A stretch of DNA of 64,000 nt from Topomyia yanbarensis (taxonomy: Eukaryota; Arthropoda; Insecta; Diptera; Culicidae). The stretch spans positions 100,861,845 through 100,925,844 of the forward strand of contig NC_080671.1 of the NCBI RefSeq assembly GCF_030247195.1, written 5' to 3'. Positions 12,285 through 22,029 of the stretch are shown piece by piece (position 1 is the stretch's first letter; each line of letters starts with the position of its first letter). The translations under genes were made by a program, and so were the position numbers. Under the pieces are notes generated by a model that had not been told where the DNA came from, searched no databases, and was given only the letters and a program-made list of their open reading frames with translations.

Positions 12285-12475
12285 CTTCGCCTCATCAGAA
12301 ACCGACACTAACACATTGTCGGAATAGATTAGCGCCGGCTTGACGCAAATCCCTTAAAACTAAAACACACTATGTGTTTCAATCAAACGACTGATCAAAC
12401 GTGATGTCCCGTTCGAGCAGAAGTTCTGTTTATGCCGATGAGACACAAGTGAAGCCGAAAATTGTCTTGACTTAG
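12285..12475. repeat. Small inverted-repeat element inside ATGCGG repeats
   Basis: The left side contains TTTCGGCTTCGCCTCATCAG and the right side GCCGATGAGACACAAG followed by TGAAGCCGAAA, imperfect inverted partners. It lies between the ATGCGG array at 12,123 and its degenerate continuation at 12,600. It is probably a MITE or foldback insertion. No target duplication established. Confidence 0.4.
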
Positions 12476-12492
12476 CAGGCCTATGCGAAAGC

Positions 12493-12599
12493 ACTATGCT
12501 ATATTTCACCCTAAGGAGGAAAATTTGGTAAAAACCAAAATTTCTCACTAGGGTGAAAATTTGTTGGTAAAAACCAGTCTTTGTAAAATATAGCATAGT
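12493..12599. mobile_element. 107 bp MITE with 14 bp inverted ends
   Basis: Both ends read ACTATGCTATATTT inward. The inside contains a second pair of near-inverted words (CACCCTA, TAGGGTG; TTGGTAAAAACC twice). It is short, palindromic and AT-rich with no coding content. Flanking duplication not resolved. Confidence 0.6.
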
Positions 12600-12839
12600 A
12601 AAATTATGCAGTTTTTTATGCGAATTTTCAAAGTTATGCGATTCTTTTTATGCAGCTTCCTTTTAATTTCTAGGGCATCACCTGAAGCGACTTTTATCGA
12701 AAGATATATCCTCATGAATGCACATGCTTAAACAAAAGACATAAAATGTTCATATTTTTATTTTAGGTTATAAATTACTAGTCTTTGGGTTAAGGATATG
12801 AGAAGCATTCTTGATGCAGTGAAAATAAAAACAGAAAAT

Positions 12840-12995
12840 GACTGAATACCTTTTTACCTTTCTCATAATAAAACTTATGCAATTGGTCGGAGGCCCGCAG
12901 AGCCGAATCTCTTATATCATTCGACTCAATTCGGCGAGATCGGAAAAAGTCTCTGAGCGTGTATTTTTTTTATTTGGTGATAAAACTTTTACGCC
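12840..12995. repeat. Fragment of a repeat shared with 29.4 kb and 29.8 kb
   Basis: It contains ACCTTTCTCATAATAAAACT, then GGAGGCCCGCAGAGCCGA and ATTCGACTCAATTCGGCGAG followed by ATCGGAAAAAGTCT. The same word order occurs at 29,395-29,515 and partly at 29,765-29,840. A dispersed family of unknown class; this copy is truncated. Confidence 0.6.
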
Positions 12996-13301
12996 GACCC
13001 GGCACACGTTCAGTAGTTAGACCATACTACCGATTTCGTCCATCGTGTGCCAGAGTCAGGGACTCTGAACAGAGAAGATAACTCTGAACCCTATTCCTCT
13101 AAACTCCACCAAAAAGTTCGACATTTGCCTGATCCCCCGAATTCCATTTAACATGACTACTTCGGGGGGAAGCGTGCTAATGCACTTCACTTGATTCCAG
13201 GTCTAGCTGGTCGTGCTAGATTTCGCTTGTCTAATAACCGCCATATCAGTCCTGCACGGCATTATATCCTACATACCCTCCTCTCTACGTTGACCAGTTG
13301 G

Positions 13302-13930
13302 ATGCCGTGGCCGATCCGGTGATTCCGGTTGGGGGGTGGCTTCCGGTTCACTGGTGCCCCGACGAATCTGGTGGTTTATCGTGTTCGGTGCTACTCGGCG
13401 TAGTCCCTGACGGTGGAGCTTGCCTACCTCGGCGGAGAGTTCCCCGACGAAAGAATGTCTCACGCTACCGTTGACGGACGCGTTATTCTTCCTTAGATGC
13501 AGTCCGGCAGAATGCCGAGGTCAGTCCAGCGATTCCCGGTGGAGGATTGCGTCCGGTTCACTGGTGCCCCGATGATTCAAGCCGGCGATTCACTACGGAC
13601 TACTCGGAATAGTCCCCGACGGTGGATCTTTCCTACTCCGACGAAGAGTTCCCCGGCAGTGGAAGATCTTCCGAAACCGATACTACCCGGGCAGATGCCG
13701 AGGTCAGTCCTACGATTCTGGGTGGAAGGTAACTTCCGGGTGACAGGCGTCCCGATGAGCATCTGCCGGAGCTACTTCCCGATCTATTCGAACTAGTCCC
13801 CGGCGGTGGGCCTAGTCTACTCCGACGGAGAAATTTCCCGACGTTGAAATTTCTCTCGAAATCGTTATCTCGATGCTAATCGGTTAGGTGCCGAGGTCAG
13901 TCTTGCGATTCCAGAGAGTCACGGTTCCGA
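13302..13930 (+). repeat. GC-rich tandem repeat, ~190 bp unit, about 3.3 copies
   Basis: The anchor ATGCCGAGGTCAGTCC (or a variant) recurs at about 13302, 13512, 13694 and 13888, spacings of 210, 182 and 194. Between anchors come a TCCGGTTCACTGGTGCCCCG-like block and a GACGGTGGA...TACTCCGACG-like block. Units are strongly diverged. It is much more GC-rich than the surrounding DNA. Frames across it are open only for short stretches in several phases, so I do not regard it as coding. It could be a 5' UTR monomer array of a retroelement, but I cannot show this. Confidence 0.7.
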
Positions 13931-14164
13931 TAGCATAAGTCATTAAGTGACTTTACGCTTGTCTGGACATGTCGCAGACTCAGGTGATTCGCATTTAATG
14001 CCAAAAGATCCTGACTCCTGCGTTGCAGAAGAAAGAGTTAAGTAGCCATGAAACTCTAAGCTTGCTCATGATACCCTACTCCACGCTTTTCTCTAAACTT
14101 TCTTACTTCAAATCTTTGCTCTTCCTTGAGTACTATGGCTCTTAATAATGAATATTTCACACCT

Positions 14165-14421
14165 TATGTGTTTTTTATGCGGATTTTCAAAATCATGCAG
14201 CTTTTTATGCGGATTTCCAAAGTTATGCGGTTTTATTTTATGCGGATTTTCAAAGTTATGCGGTTTTTTTTATGCGGATTTTCAAAGTTATGCGGTTTTT
14301 TTTATGCGGATTTTCAAAGTTATGCGGTTTTTTTTATGCGGATTTTCAAAGTTATGCGGTTTTTTTTATGCGGATTTTTTTTATGCGGTACGTATCCCCC
14401 GCATAAAAAAAAACTTCAGTG
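14165..14421 (+). repeat. ATGCGG minisatellite, array 2, with CACTA-like terminal module
   Basis: About six units of TTATGCGGATTTTCAAAG with a variable T run end at 14,385. They are followed by a 15 bp module (14,386-14,400, complement GGGGGATACGTACCG), then GCATAAAAAAAAAC and the terminus TTCAGTG at 14,421, followed by TA. The terminal layout matches the left end of the 51,728 element. I read this as the right end of a non-autonomous element; its left end is not certain. Confidence 0.75.
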
Positions 14422-15274
14422 TATTCTTCACCCAATCGTTTATGTTATAGATCACTTTGTATCCAAACAAACCAAACTTGCTACAGTTATATTCTCAAAT
14501 AACGTACAAAAAACACTCGAAATAAAATTTAGAACACATGAATTGATTAATTACTACACGCTCATACAACACTACTCAAAATTTGAGTTCAGAGCACTCA
14601 ATTTCAAAAATAGAAGCAATGTGTCAAAAAATGAGTTTTTATTTGAGTAGATTGAACTCAATTGGTGAGTAACCATTCAATTTTCAATATTTCGAGTGAA
14701 AAAAATAGTTAACTTCAAAAGAAAATGAACGAACTTTGTCGTTGACTAAAAGTTTTATGAAAGATCAAGCCGCAAATCCTGTAGTTGTAGAGCCGACTTG
14801 GATCATTCACAAAAAGGTAAGTTTCTCTGAGGTTTGTTGATATTCAAATCAAACATCCATTCGTATTTTTGTAGTTTCTGCCATTACTATGAGGCGCCGA
14901 TAGACATGGAATACGTGCAGAGAAACCTTTAAGGATTATATTTCCAGGCATTGCTAGCGCCTGGAGGTTCAGGTAAATGATATGTGAAGTGCCGGTGAGA
15001 TTCTTTGTTGTTATATAAAAAATACGGAGTTATTATTTTCCGTATTTGCTTTTTGAGTAAAATCTACTCAAATTTGACATTAGCATCCCAAACTCAAAAC
15101 TGAGTAAACGAGGCAAACTCATTTTTTGACTACGTGCACTTTTTATGAAATTGAGTGGCTGGCCTCTCAAATTTGAGTTTTTATGAATGAGCGTGTAAGG
15201 CGAGCTGGAGCCAAACATGAACCGTCATGTTAAAGAAACACGAAGAACCCCATAGAAAATCCTCCCGATTTTCC

Positions 15275-15423
15275 TAGAGCACTCTAGTTAGAGTGTGGCC
15301 AAGACGAGTTTGACGTATCCGAACGAGCAGAAATATGACGTATTTCTATTGTGACCACGTCAAATTTCGTGTTCGTTTGGATACGTCATGGCCTCATGGC
15401 CACACTCCAACTAGAGTGCTCTA
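15275..15423. mobile_element. 149 bp hAT-type MITE
   Basis: Almost wholly palindromic. The ends read TAGAGCACTCTAGTTAGAG on the left against TAGAGCACTCTAGTTGGAG from the right, both continuing to TGTGGCCA. An exact 8 bp duplication GATTTTCC flanks it at 15267-15274 and 15424-15431, indicating hAT-mediated insertion. No coding content. Confidence 0.85.
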
Positions 15424-15658
15424 GATTTTCCCACCGACTAAATCGGCTTGCGTCGGCACAATCGGCCGACTATGCCACCAATTAATCGATCGATTGTTAC
15501 ACCGTCTCTTATGGGGGTTTAACCCTAGAACGTTGCACTGGGGTACAAATGTACCCCACGCCTTCTTTGGAGCCGTGTGAAGACGATAATTCGGCATTTA
15601 CCGACATTTACCGGCATTTCAATTTAATATAAGATTTTATGGTCACCGCAACATATTC

Positions 15659-15711
15659 ATTTCATGGACTTGTTGACTTTTCTCGGTGAAAAATCAACAA
15701 GTCCATGAAAT
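15659..15711. repeat. Perfect 18 bp hairpin
   Basis: Arms ATTTCATGGACTTGTTGA (15659-15676) and its exact complement (15694-15711) enclose a 17 base loop. It lies inside the TTAA element and directly upstream of another MITE. It may be a structural piece of the host element; no function is evident. Confidence 0.8.
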
Positions 15712-15752
15712 AAATACATAATTCAACTTGCAGTTCCTAGTAGTTCCTAGTT

Positions 15753-16029
15753 CATCCATAAATGACGTAGCATTTTCTGAGTGATTTTTAACACCCTCTC
15801 CCCCATCGTAGCATTTCGTCACAAACCTCTAAATACCCTCTGGTAATTACGTAGCTTGACGGTAACCCTCCCTCCACCATGTCGCCGTAAAATTTGTTAA
15901 AAATTCTATTCTATTCCCCTTTAAAAAAGCTACGTAGCATGACATGACCCCCTACTCCCTGTTGTCACATATCATCACAAAATACAAAACTCCCCCTCCC
16001 CCATATAATGCTACGTCATTTATGCATGG
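15753..16029. mobile_element. MITE with CCATAAATGACGTAGC ends, ~277 bp
   Basis: The left end reads CATCCATAAATGACGTAGCA and the right end, inverted, CCATGCATAAATGACGTAGC. The interior has repeated CTACGTAG/ACGTAGC and C-rich words (CCCTCTCCCCC, CCCTCCCCC), a look I associate with abundant insect MITEs. No coding content. Confidence 0.65.
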
Positions 16030-16884
16030 TTCCTAAGAGTAGGAAAAAGTGGCATAGCAAGTTTGCTTATAGCATTCGTGGAAGCAGGTGTCAAAGTTGG
16101 CGTGGGGTACATTTGTACCCCAGTGTACGGTTGCCGTTAGTGTTTCGTCAAGTTTCGTGCTGTCAGTGGAAATGTGATTTGTGACAATACCAGTTTAAAT
16201 ACTGGTTGTTTTACTACGTAAGTAACAATTAGTATTATATAATCGTTTTTAATCATTTATTTAATTTAATTTTGAAGCAGAACAAAAAATCGTTCTCATT
16301 TGTGCTGATTTTTATTGTTTTATTGTTTATTTTATATAGTTTTTCAAAGCAATGGCTCGCAAGTATAATTTGCACACAATGACTGCTGTAATAGTAACGT
16401 TGCGTGTTACCAATATATTACTGGTCAGAAATATTTTTTCATTTCAATTTCCACCCCATTTCGTGGTATTTTCCATAACACGATTTTTAAACTTTCACTT
16501 TTCAAAATAATTGCACTTTTTCAAAAATATCGAAATTTCATTTTATACCGTTTCAAGACCATTCTTTCAACTTTTAGAATCATTAGATTTTTTTCAAATC
16601 GGTTGAAAATTCGCAAAGTTATAGTAATTTTTGTGAAAAAAGTCAGAACCGCGATTTTTCCACTTTTTATTTTGTTCAAACCAATTCATGCATCATTGAT
16701 TCAATAAATTCCGTACTTTCACTTACACAGCTTCTTTCGCAATTAAAAAAACAAAGAAAATGATGTATTATACATTTCGTTTGTTTGCATTTTTACCTGC
16801 GAAAATTGCGATCAAACGCGCGGGGTACATTTATACCCCAGTGCAACGTTCTAGGGTGGAAAACGCAAGTACAACGTTCTAGGG

Positions 16885-18922
16885 TTTACATGGACGTCTG
16901 CGGACGCGACAAGCGATTAAATATGACCGAGGAAATCTGTTGTAATCGGCCTATTTCAACCAATTAAATCAATCGATTAGTTGGTAGTTTCAAACTGGAA
17001 CCACTTCACACAGATTAAATCTGGCGATAAATATGGTGACGAAAATTGTTCACCGACGAAACCCAACATAGTCGGTTAATTAATCTGTTGACCTCTAAGC
17101 ACCCGATTTCGTCGGTCGACTGGGAACTGTCAAATTTTCTATGAGGAATAACTAACCCCATAAACAATTTGACAGCTGCTAGATTTCACTATCGACAGAC
17201 GAAATCGGATGTAGAAAATATTGGGCTATTACTATACCGATTAAGTCCATGGTTTCCGGACTAGCTCTGGGAAGCCCAGAGATTCCGGACTAGCTCGATG
17301 GAATCATATTAACATTAGAGTGGAAAAATCACGGTAAACTAGAGGTGTTGCTGCAGAACATGTGCAAATATCGTAGATTAATCCGAAAACCAAAATCAGC
17401 TGATTCTGATTCGATTGTACGAGAATTACTGGTCTGGTACAAATAGACCCCCTAGCTGAAAATATACAATTACGCTGCTATAAAAACCACTGACGATTTG
17501 ATGGCTTCACGTAAACGGTTCAATTTCCATTGAAAACAGTGAGAGTACTTCGCCCCAATATGTCCACTTATTTATTGCAATCAATTTTCCCCTGACGCTT
17601 GCACCACCAACATTTCAGAGTGGTCCACGAAAAACACATATCCTCCTGCACCAAAGCGATAGCATTGGTTTTGACTCGCAGAGCTGAATAAAAAATATTC
17701 ACATGTCAGAAATGTTTGGGGTTATGAAGGTAATTGCATTTCCTGATACGGATCACCATACTTTTTGATTGCTGAAAACGGGACTAGTGAAAAAAGAACT
17801 TGTTTGAATCCATCTAGTGGTGCAATTGTGCCCTTCTCATTTATCCAAACTATAACTCCATGGCTGGTTATTTGCAACATAAGGGTTGGAATATCTATTA
17901 TATTCAAATAACATTTGGCACGTTCAGCTCTTCGAGAACCGATCATTTTGAGCATGGGCATAACTAGGTGACCAACCGTACGGAATTTGAGAGGACAGCA
18001 CGGATTTTTGGTCGGGTGTCCGGAAAAAATACCTGCACGGATTTGCCCAGAATTTGCAAAAAAAAATTAAATCTCAGTGGATGTGTAAAAACGTAGAATT
18101 CCAGGATCCAGAAATGCTATTTTGTTAGCAAAAGGAAACCGGATTGACATTAGCCTCAACAAACGAGAACACTATTTGTTTTGTTTCTGAGCAAACCCCT
18201 CACGGTGTCTTTTTTTAACAACTTTATGCAAAAAAAATCAGCATCTCTGAAACTTCGGGATATGAAAGAATGGGCTTTCCCCTTTCATTTGAAACCAAAA
18301 TCAAAATAATCCGTCGGGGGGTCTAGAGCAACTTTTTTTTGAAGTTTTTTTTCGTGAAAACATAGATTTTACAATGGAACTAGTTCATATTTCTGGTGCT
18401 TTAGACATTCGGACAACACTAAAAGTAAGAATCTGATGGATTATTTAATTGTCTACAACTTTGTTACCAACTAAAAACCGATTTGAAATTATCCCGAAAA
18501 ATAGTTTAATATTTTAACGAATTCTAAGTCTAAGTTAGTTTCACAGAAGACCTAGTGGTTTGTCAATTCGCAAGCACTTTTTTTATTTGCCAAATAGTTG
18601 TGTTTAGTTCAATAGTGAATTCAGCGGAATTTGAGAGCTTGGAAAGTCTCATCTTTTAGCTGAAAATTATAATTCCCTGATACAGGGCACCATTCATATT
18701 TTTGGGATGAGAAGTTTTAGATAAGTGTTGACCAAACTAGTATGATTTCTGGCATCACTGTTTGTTGAATACCGGTTGTCTATTGAGCTGAAAGTTTTTT
18801 TCAAGTTTTTAGTATTTTTACAATCGCGATCTGTTTTATTTTTGTTTTATGTGTATATCTTGTTTATCGGTTGTACGAGTGCATTGAAATTTAGTGGCTT
18901 CAAGCACGATATTATCTAGTTG
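16885..18922. other. Non-coding stretch with two diverged repeat pieces
   Basis: No recognisable gene. Around 16,900-17,230 are repeated words such as AATCGATTAGTTGG and ACCGACGAAA, which probably continue the repeat seen left of the TTAA element (15,435-15,510). At 17,805-17,880, CATCTAGTGGTGCAATTGTG followed by TTCTCATTTATCC and CCATGGCTGG matches a mosquito repeat also at 46,770-46,835 and, inverted, at 30,295-30,360. At about 17,970, TAGGTGACCAACCGTACGG resembles a transposon end without a partner. Confidence 0.5.
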
Positions 18923-19306
18923 TACTGTATCGATTTTGTTGGCTATTTTCGGCAAATTTGAGACTAAGAGAAACGAAAGCAATGAAATTGAAAGACGGAT
19001 AGGTATTCTAGAGCGAATCAGTTATAAACTTAGAACGGCGTCGGCGGTAAAACATGATGATGAGTTATGTTCTACCATAGACCATGCGGTAGACTTGGGT
19101 GGAACGCCCAACTCCTACTATGCAGAAGGCAAAAAATTCTTCACATTTCCTTTCGATCATGCCCATATGAGCCTGCCTAGTTCTAGTTTTCCGTTCTAAG
19201 TTTATAACTGATTCGCTCTAGAATACCTATCCGTCTTTCAATTTCATTGCTTTCGTTTCTCTTAGTCTCAAATTTGCCGAAAATAGCCAACAAAATCGAT
19301 ACAGTA
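18923..19306. repeat. Perfect 116 bp inverted repeat
   Basis: The left arm (18923-19038) and right arm (19191-19306) are exact complements over 116 bases by eye, around a 152 base spacer. The word ATATTATCTAGTTGT occurs just before the left arm (about 18909) and again just after the right arm (about 19333), there leading into the CR1 5' region. The identity implies recent origin. No element-type termini are obvious, so a fold-back duplication at the 5' end of the CR1 insertion is as likely as a MITE. Confidence 0.85.
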
Positions 19307-19569
19307 GAACCTTGCGGCAATTAAAACATAGTAACATATTATCTAGTTGTGTTCATTCGTGAAAGTGCAAGTTTTGTTTGTGATTTTTGTTGACGTAATC
19401 ACTGCGCACTACGTCACGCTCAATTTTTCCGCCAAAAGCGACATCTTCTGGTAGATAGCTGAGCTTACACATTGCATGCAAGTTCGCTTGGATTGACGCA
19501 CGTTATCATACCCGTTAGTTATTTTGCGCATATTGCATACCCGCTAGGCGTTATTTCTACACCAAAAGC

Positions 19570-20367
19570 ATGGCTTGTACCAACTGCTCGAAAGTGGTTA
19601 ATGATTCTGATCGAATCACATGTCGTGGCTACTGCGGAAATTCGTTCCACATGATTTGCGTCAAGATGGATTATGATGTTCGTGACGTCCTGGGAACCCA
19701 CCCACGGAACCTATTCTGGATGTGCAACGGCTGTGCTGACTTATTTTCGAATGATAATTTCCGTAGAATGGCTTCGCGTTGTTGCGACATAGTACCCGAC
19801 TACAGTTCCTTGAAATCTATAAAGAATGACATAGCTGATTTGAAAGATGTCGTCAAAGCTCTTTCGGTTAAAGTTGACTCGAGACCGCTATCAGCAACCG
19901 TAAGCACGCCTTGGAAAGGGATTGCTGCATATAACCCAGTTTCAAACACGCCCAAGCGCAAACGTGAAGATGATCCGCTCAAAACAAAAATCCCTAATAT
20001 TCGTGGATCCAAAGCTGCGTTTGAAACGATAAAAACAATTTCACCACCTGAGGAGTTGTTATGGGTTTACTTGTCAGCATTCGATCCCAGCACGACGGAT
20101 GATGAAATTTCTAAGCTTGTAAAAGACTGTCTGGGGGTGGATCTGCAACCGAGAATAGTGCGTCTAGTTCCTAAGGACAAGGATCTCTCGTCTCTGAGCT
20201 TCATAACCTTTAAAGTTGGCGTTAGCAAATCATACAGGGATAAGGCTCTGTCCAAAGACTCTTGGCCGGAGAACATCTACTTCCGTGAATTTGTGACCAA
20301 TTCAAAAATTCAACGACCTATCATCAGGATTGCTGCGGAGAAGAATCCATCTGGTGGTGGACAGTAG
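19570..20367 (+). CDS. CR1-type ORF1 protein with PHD-type zinc finger
   Basis: 265 residues. In the CR1 clade ORF1 proteins bind the element RNA and assist retrotransposition. Seen: Cys3, Cys6, Cys18, Cys22, His27, Cys30, Cys52, Cys55, the C4HC3 spacing of a PHD-type finger described in ORF1 of some CR1-like elements. Residues ~77-104 (SLKSIKNDIADLKDVVKALS) look like a short coiled coil. A basic patch KRKRE follows (residues ~138-142). The C-terminal ~90 residues (WVYLSAFDPSTTDDEISKLV ... FITFKV) resemble an RRM-like fold (inferred). The start is the ATG at 19,570, directly before Cys3. The frame is intact and ends in TAG, with ORF2 continuing in the same frame. Confidence 0.88.
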   Translation: MACTNCSKVVNDSDRITCRGYCGNSFHMICVKMDYDVRDVLGTHPRNLFWMCNGCADLFSNDNFRRMASRCCDIVPDYSSLKSIKNDIADLKDVVKALSVKVDSRPLSATVSTPWKGIAAYNPVSNTPKRKREDDPLKTKIPNIRGSKAAFETIKTISPPEELLWVYLSAFDPSTTDDEISKLVKDCLGVDLQPRIVRLVPKDKDLSSLSFITFKVGVSKSYRDKALSKDSWPENIYFREFVTNSKIQRPIIRIAAEKNPSGGGQ

Positions 20368-20562
20368 CGCCAAGTTATTCTGGATAAACTCGTCTGTCCA
20401 ACTTCTTGTACCCCGGCGAGCAATCTCGGTCTACCTGACGAATCGGCGACTTCTTCTGTGTCAGGTAAAGCCAAGAAGGGTATATGTCCTTCCGAAGCAC
20501 TTCCAGATACTGCACACCCTCAATGTAAATTTCACTTACAGTCTGATGATGAACACAATTTA

Positions 20563-21725
20563 ATGGACTCTACCGCTGCAGCGAATCTACAATGTCAAAA
20601 TGAAAATTTCGATCGCATCGCATCTGTCCGCTCAGGTAAACATTTGAAGAATATATGTCCTTCCGAAGCTACACGTGATACTGCGCACCCTCAAGTACGC
20701 CTCCCATTACAGTCAGCCGCTGGACACAACAGTGATAACTCGGTCATTCCCTCCGCACCGCTGCTTGCTCCCCTTCTGGACAACAGTACATCCTGCTCTT
20801 CCCGCGTCACTCGCGGTTATGCTGATCATCGAACTCGCAGTCCTGAAAATTGGTATGCAGCACAACACCTCTCACATGACGCTGATGGTTTGGGGATCTA
20901 CTATCAGAACGCGAGAGGGCTTAAGACGAAAATTGATGACGTGTATTTAGCTGCTGTGGACGGTGACTACGATGTTTGCGTCTTCACCGAAACATGGCTT
21001 GATGCGAGGATAACATCGGTGCAGCTTTTCGGCGATGCTTACACCGTGTACCGTGCGGACCGAAATAGTGGCAACAGTATTCGCGGTCGTGGAGGAGGAG
21101 TTTTGATTGCTGTTTCCACCGCATTTGCCTCATGTGAGATTGATGTAGGTAGATTAACCAGTGTTGAGGCTGTTTGGGTTAGAATTACAACTCCATCGAG
21201 GAACTTTTATATTGGTGCTGTCTATATTCCTCCTGAAAAGCGACTCGACTGCAATGTCATGCAACTTCACATTGATGCTGTGAATAACGCTTCCTCACAA
21301 GCTGGCGCGGATGGCGTGATGATTGTCCTTGGTGATTTCAATCAGCCAGGGCTCATTTGGGTGCCGTCACGACACGGATACGCTTACCCTGACCCGATTG
21401 CTTCGACAACCAACATCGCCAGTCGTATGCTACTGGACGGATTTGCTTTCAACGGATTAAGTCAAGTAAGCATGATTCCCAATCACCAGTCACGCTTTCT
21501 GGATCTCGTCTTTGTTAGTGAGACTATTATACCTGTATGTTCCGTCACTGAAGCATCCTGCGTGATTGTTCCACTTGACAACTTTCATCCAGCGCTTGAA
21601 ATCTCAATTGGCACTATTCGCTCAGTTCAGTACGTAGAAACTGTTTCTGTCGACCGTCTCAACTTTCGCAAAACTGATTTTGTAAAGCTACGCAGTTCTC
21701 TGTCGCAAATTTATTGGAGTGTACT
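20563..21725 (+). CDS. CR1-type ORF2, 5' part: APE-like endonuclease (split)
   Basis: N-terminal part of the retrotransposon polyprotein, which nicks target DNA to start reverse transcription. The frame is open from 20,368, directly after the ORF1 stop, and the first ATG is 20,563. The endonuclease domain starts near YYQNARGL and continues with VCVFTETWLD (catalytic Glu), RGGGVLIAV, VYIPPEKR, VLGDFNQPG (catalytic Asp/Asn, 21,331-21,345), FLDLVFVS and DNFHPALEI. Upstream is a low-complexity linker with an in-frame 171 bp duplication (KGICPSEALPDTAHPQ, then KNICPSEATRDTAHPQ). The frame is cut at 21,725 by the hAT-like insertion; translation past that point gives about 100 unrelated residues. 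It continues at 27,019. Confidence 0.88.
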
Positions 21726-22029
21726 CAGGGCCGCAGAGAGAAAATACGGGCCCGGGGGGTCCAACGTACGGGCCCCCACTACTGTGTATTGCCTGAGTAC
21801 AAAAAAATCAATGTCCAATGTTCCATTGGAGTTCACTGATATAATGTATAGTACACTGAAATTTTATATTTATGTTCCATTTTTTGCTCTAGTAGTTTGT
21901 AGTGCCTATGAAGGAAAAAAATGTAGAGTTTTTTATACTTTGGGAGTGTTTAATACCTCTTTCGAAGTTTTGGTGACTTTGAAAAGCGCCATTTTTGTTA
22001 ATAGTATTTATAAAAGTAAGGAAATGGCA

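Larger units (their letters stand above)
15523..16884. mobile_element. piggyBac-like TTAA element with GGGGTAC palindromic arms
   Basis: The left end is TTAA (15519-15522) followed by CCCTAGAACGTTGCACTG and GGGTACAAATGTACCCC. The right side holds the inverted counterpart ending CAACGTTCTAGGG at 16,856 and a second, shorter copy ending at 16,884. The right flank reads TTTA rather than TTAA, so the duplication is imperfect. A third copy of the arm lies at about 16,100-16,130, so a shorter unit (15,523-16,130) is also possible. CCC...GGG ends with TTAA are typical of piggyBac. No transposase. It contains the MITE at 15,753. Confidence 0.6.

Noticed and set aside
13269..13796. Pro/Arg-rich frames on both strands in the GC-rich tandem repeat
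   Set aside because: GC-rich repeats commonly stay open in several phases; the frames do not carry over from unit to unit.
14126..14650. 174-codon frame with repeated Met-Arg-Ile-Phe-Lys-Val-Met-Arg-Phe units
   Set aside because: It is the direct translation of the ATGCGG minisatellite; other phases give equally repetitive frames and the non-repeat tail has no recognisable domain.
18894..19199. 101-codon frame before the CR1 element as an extra ORF
   Set aside because: It runs across one arm and the spacer of the perfect inverted repeat and shows no domain.
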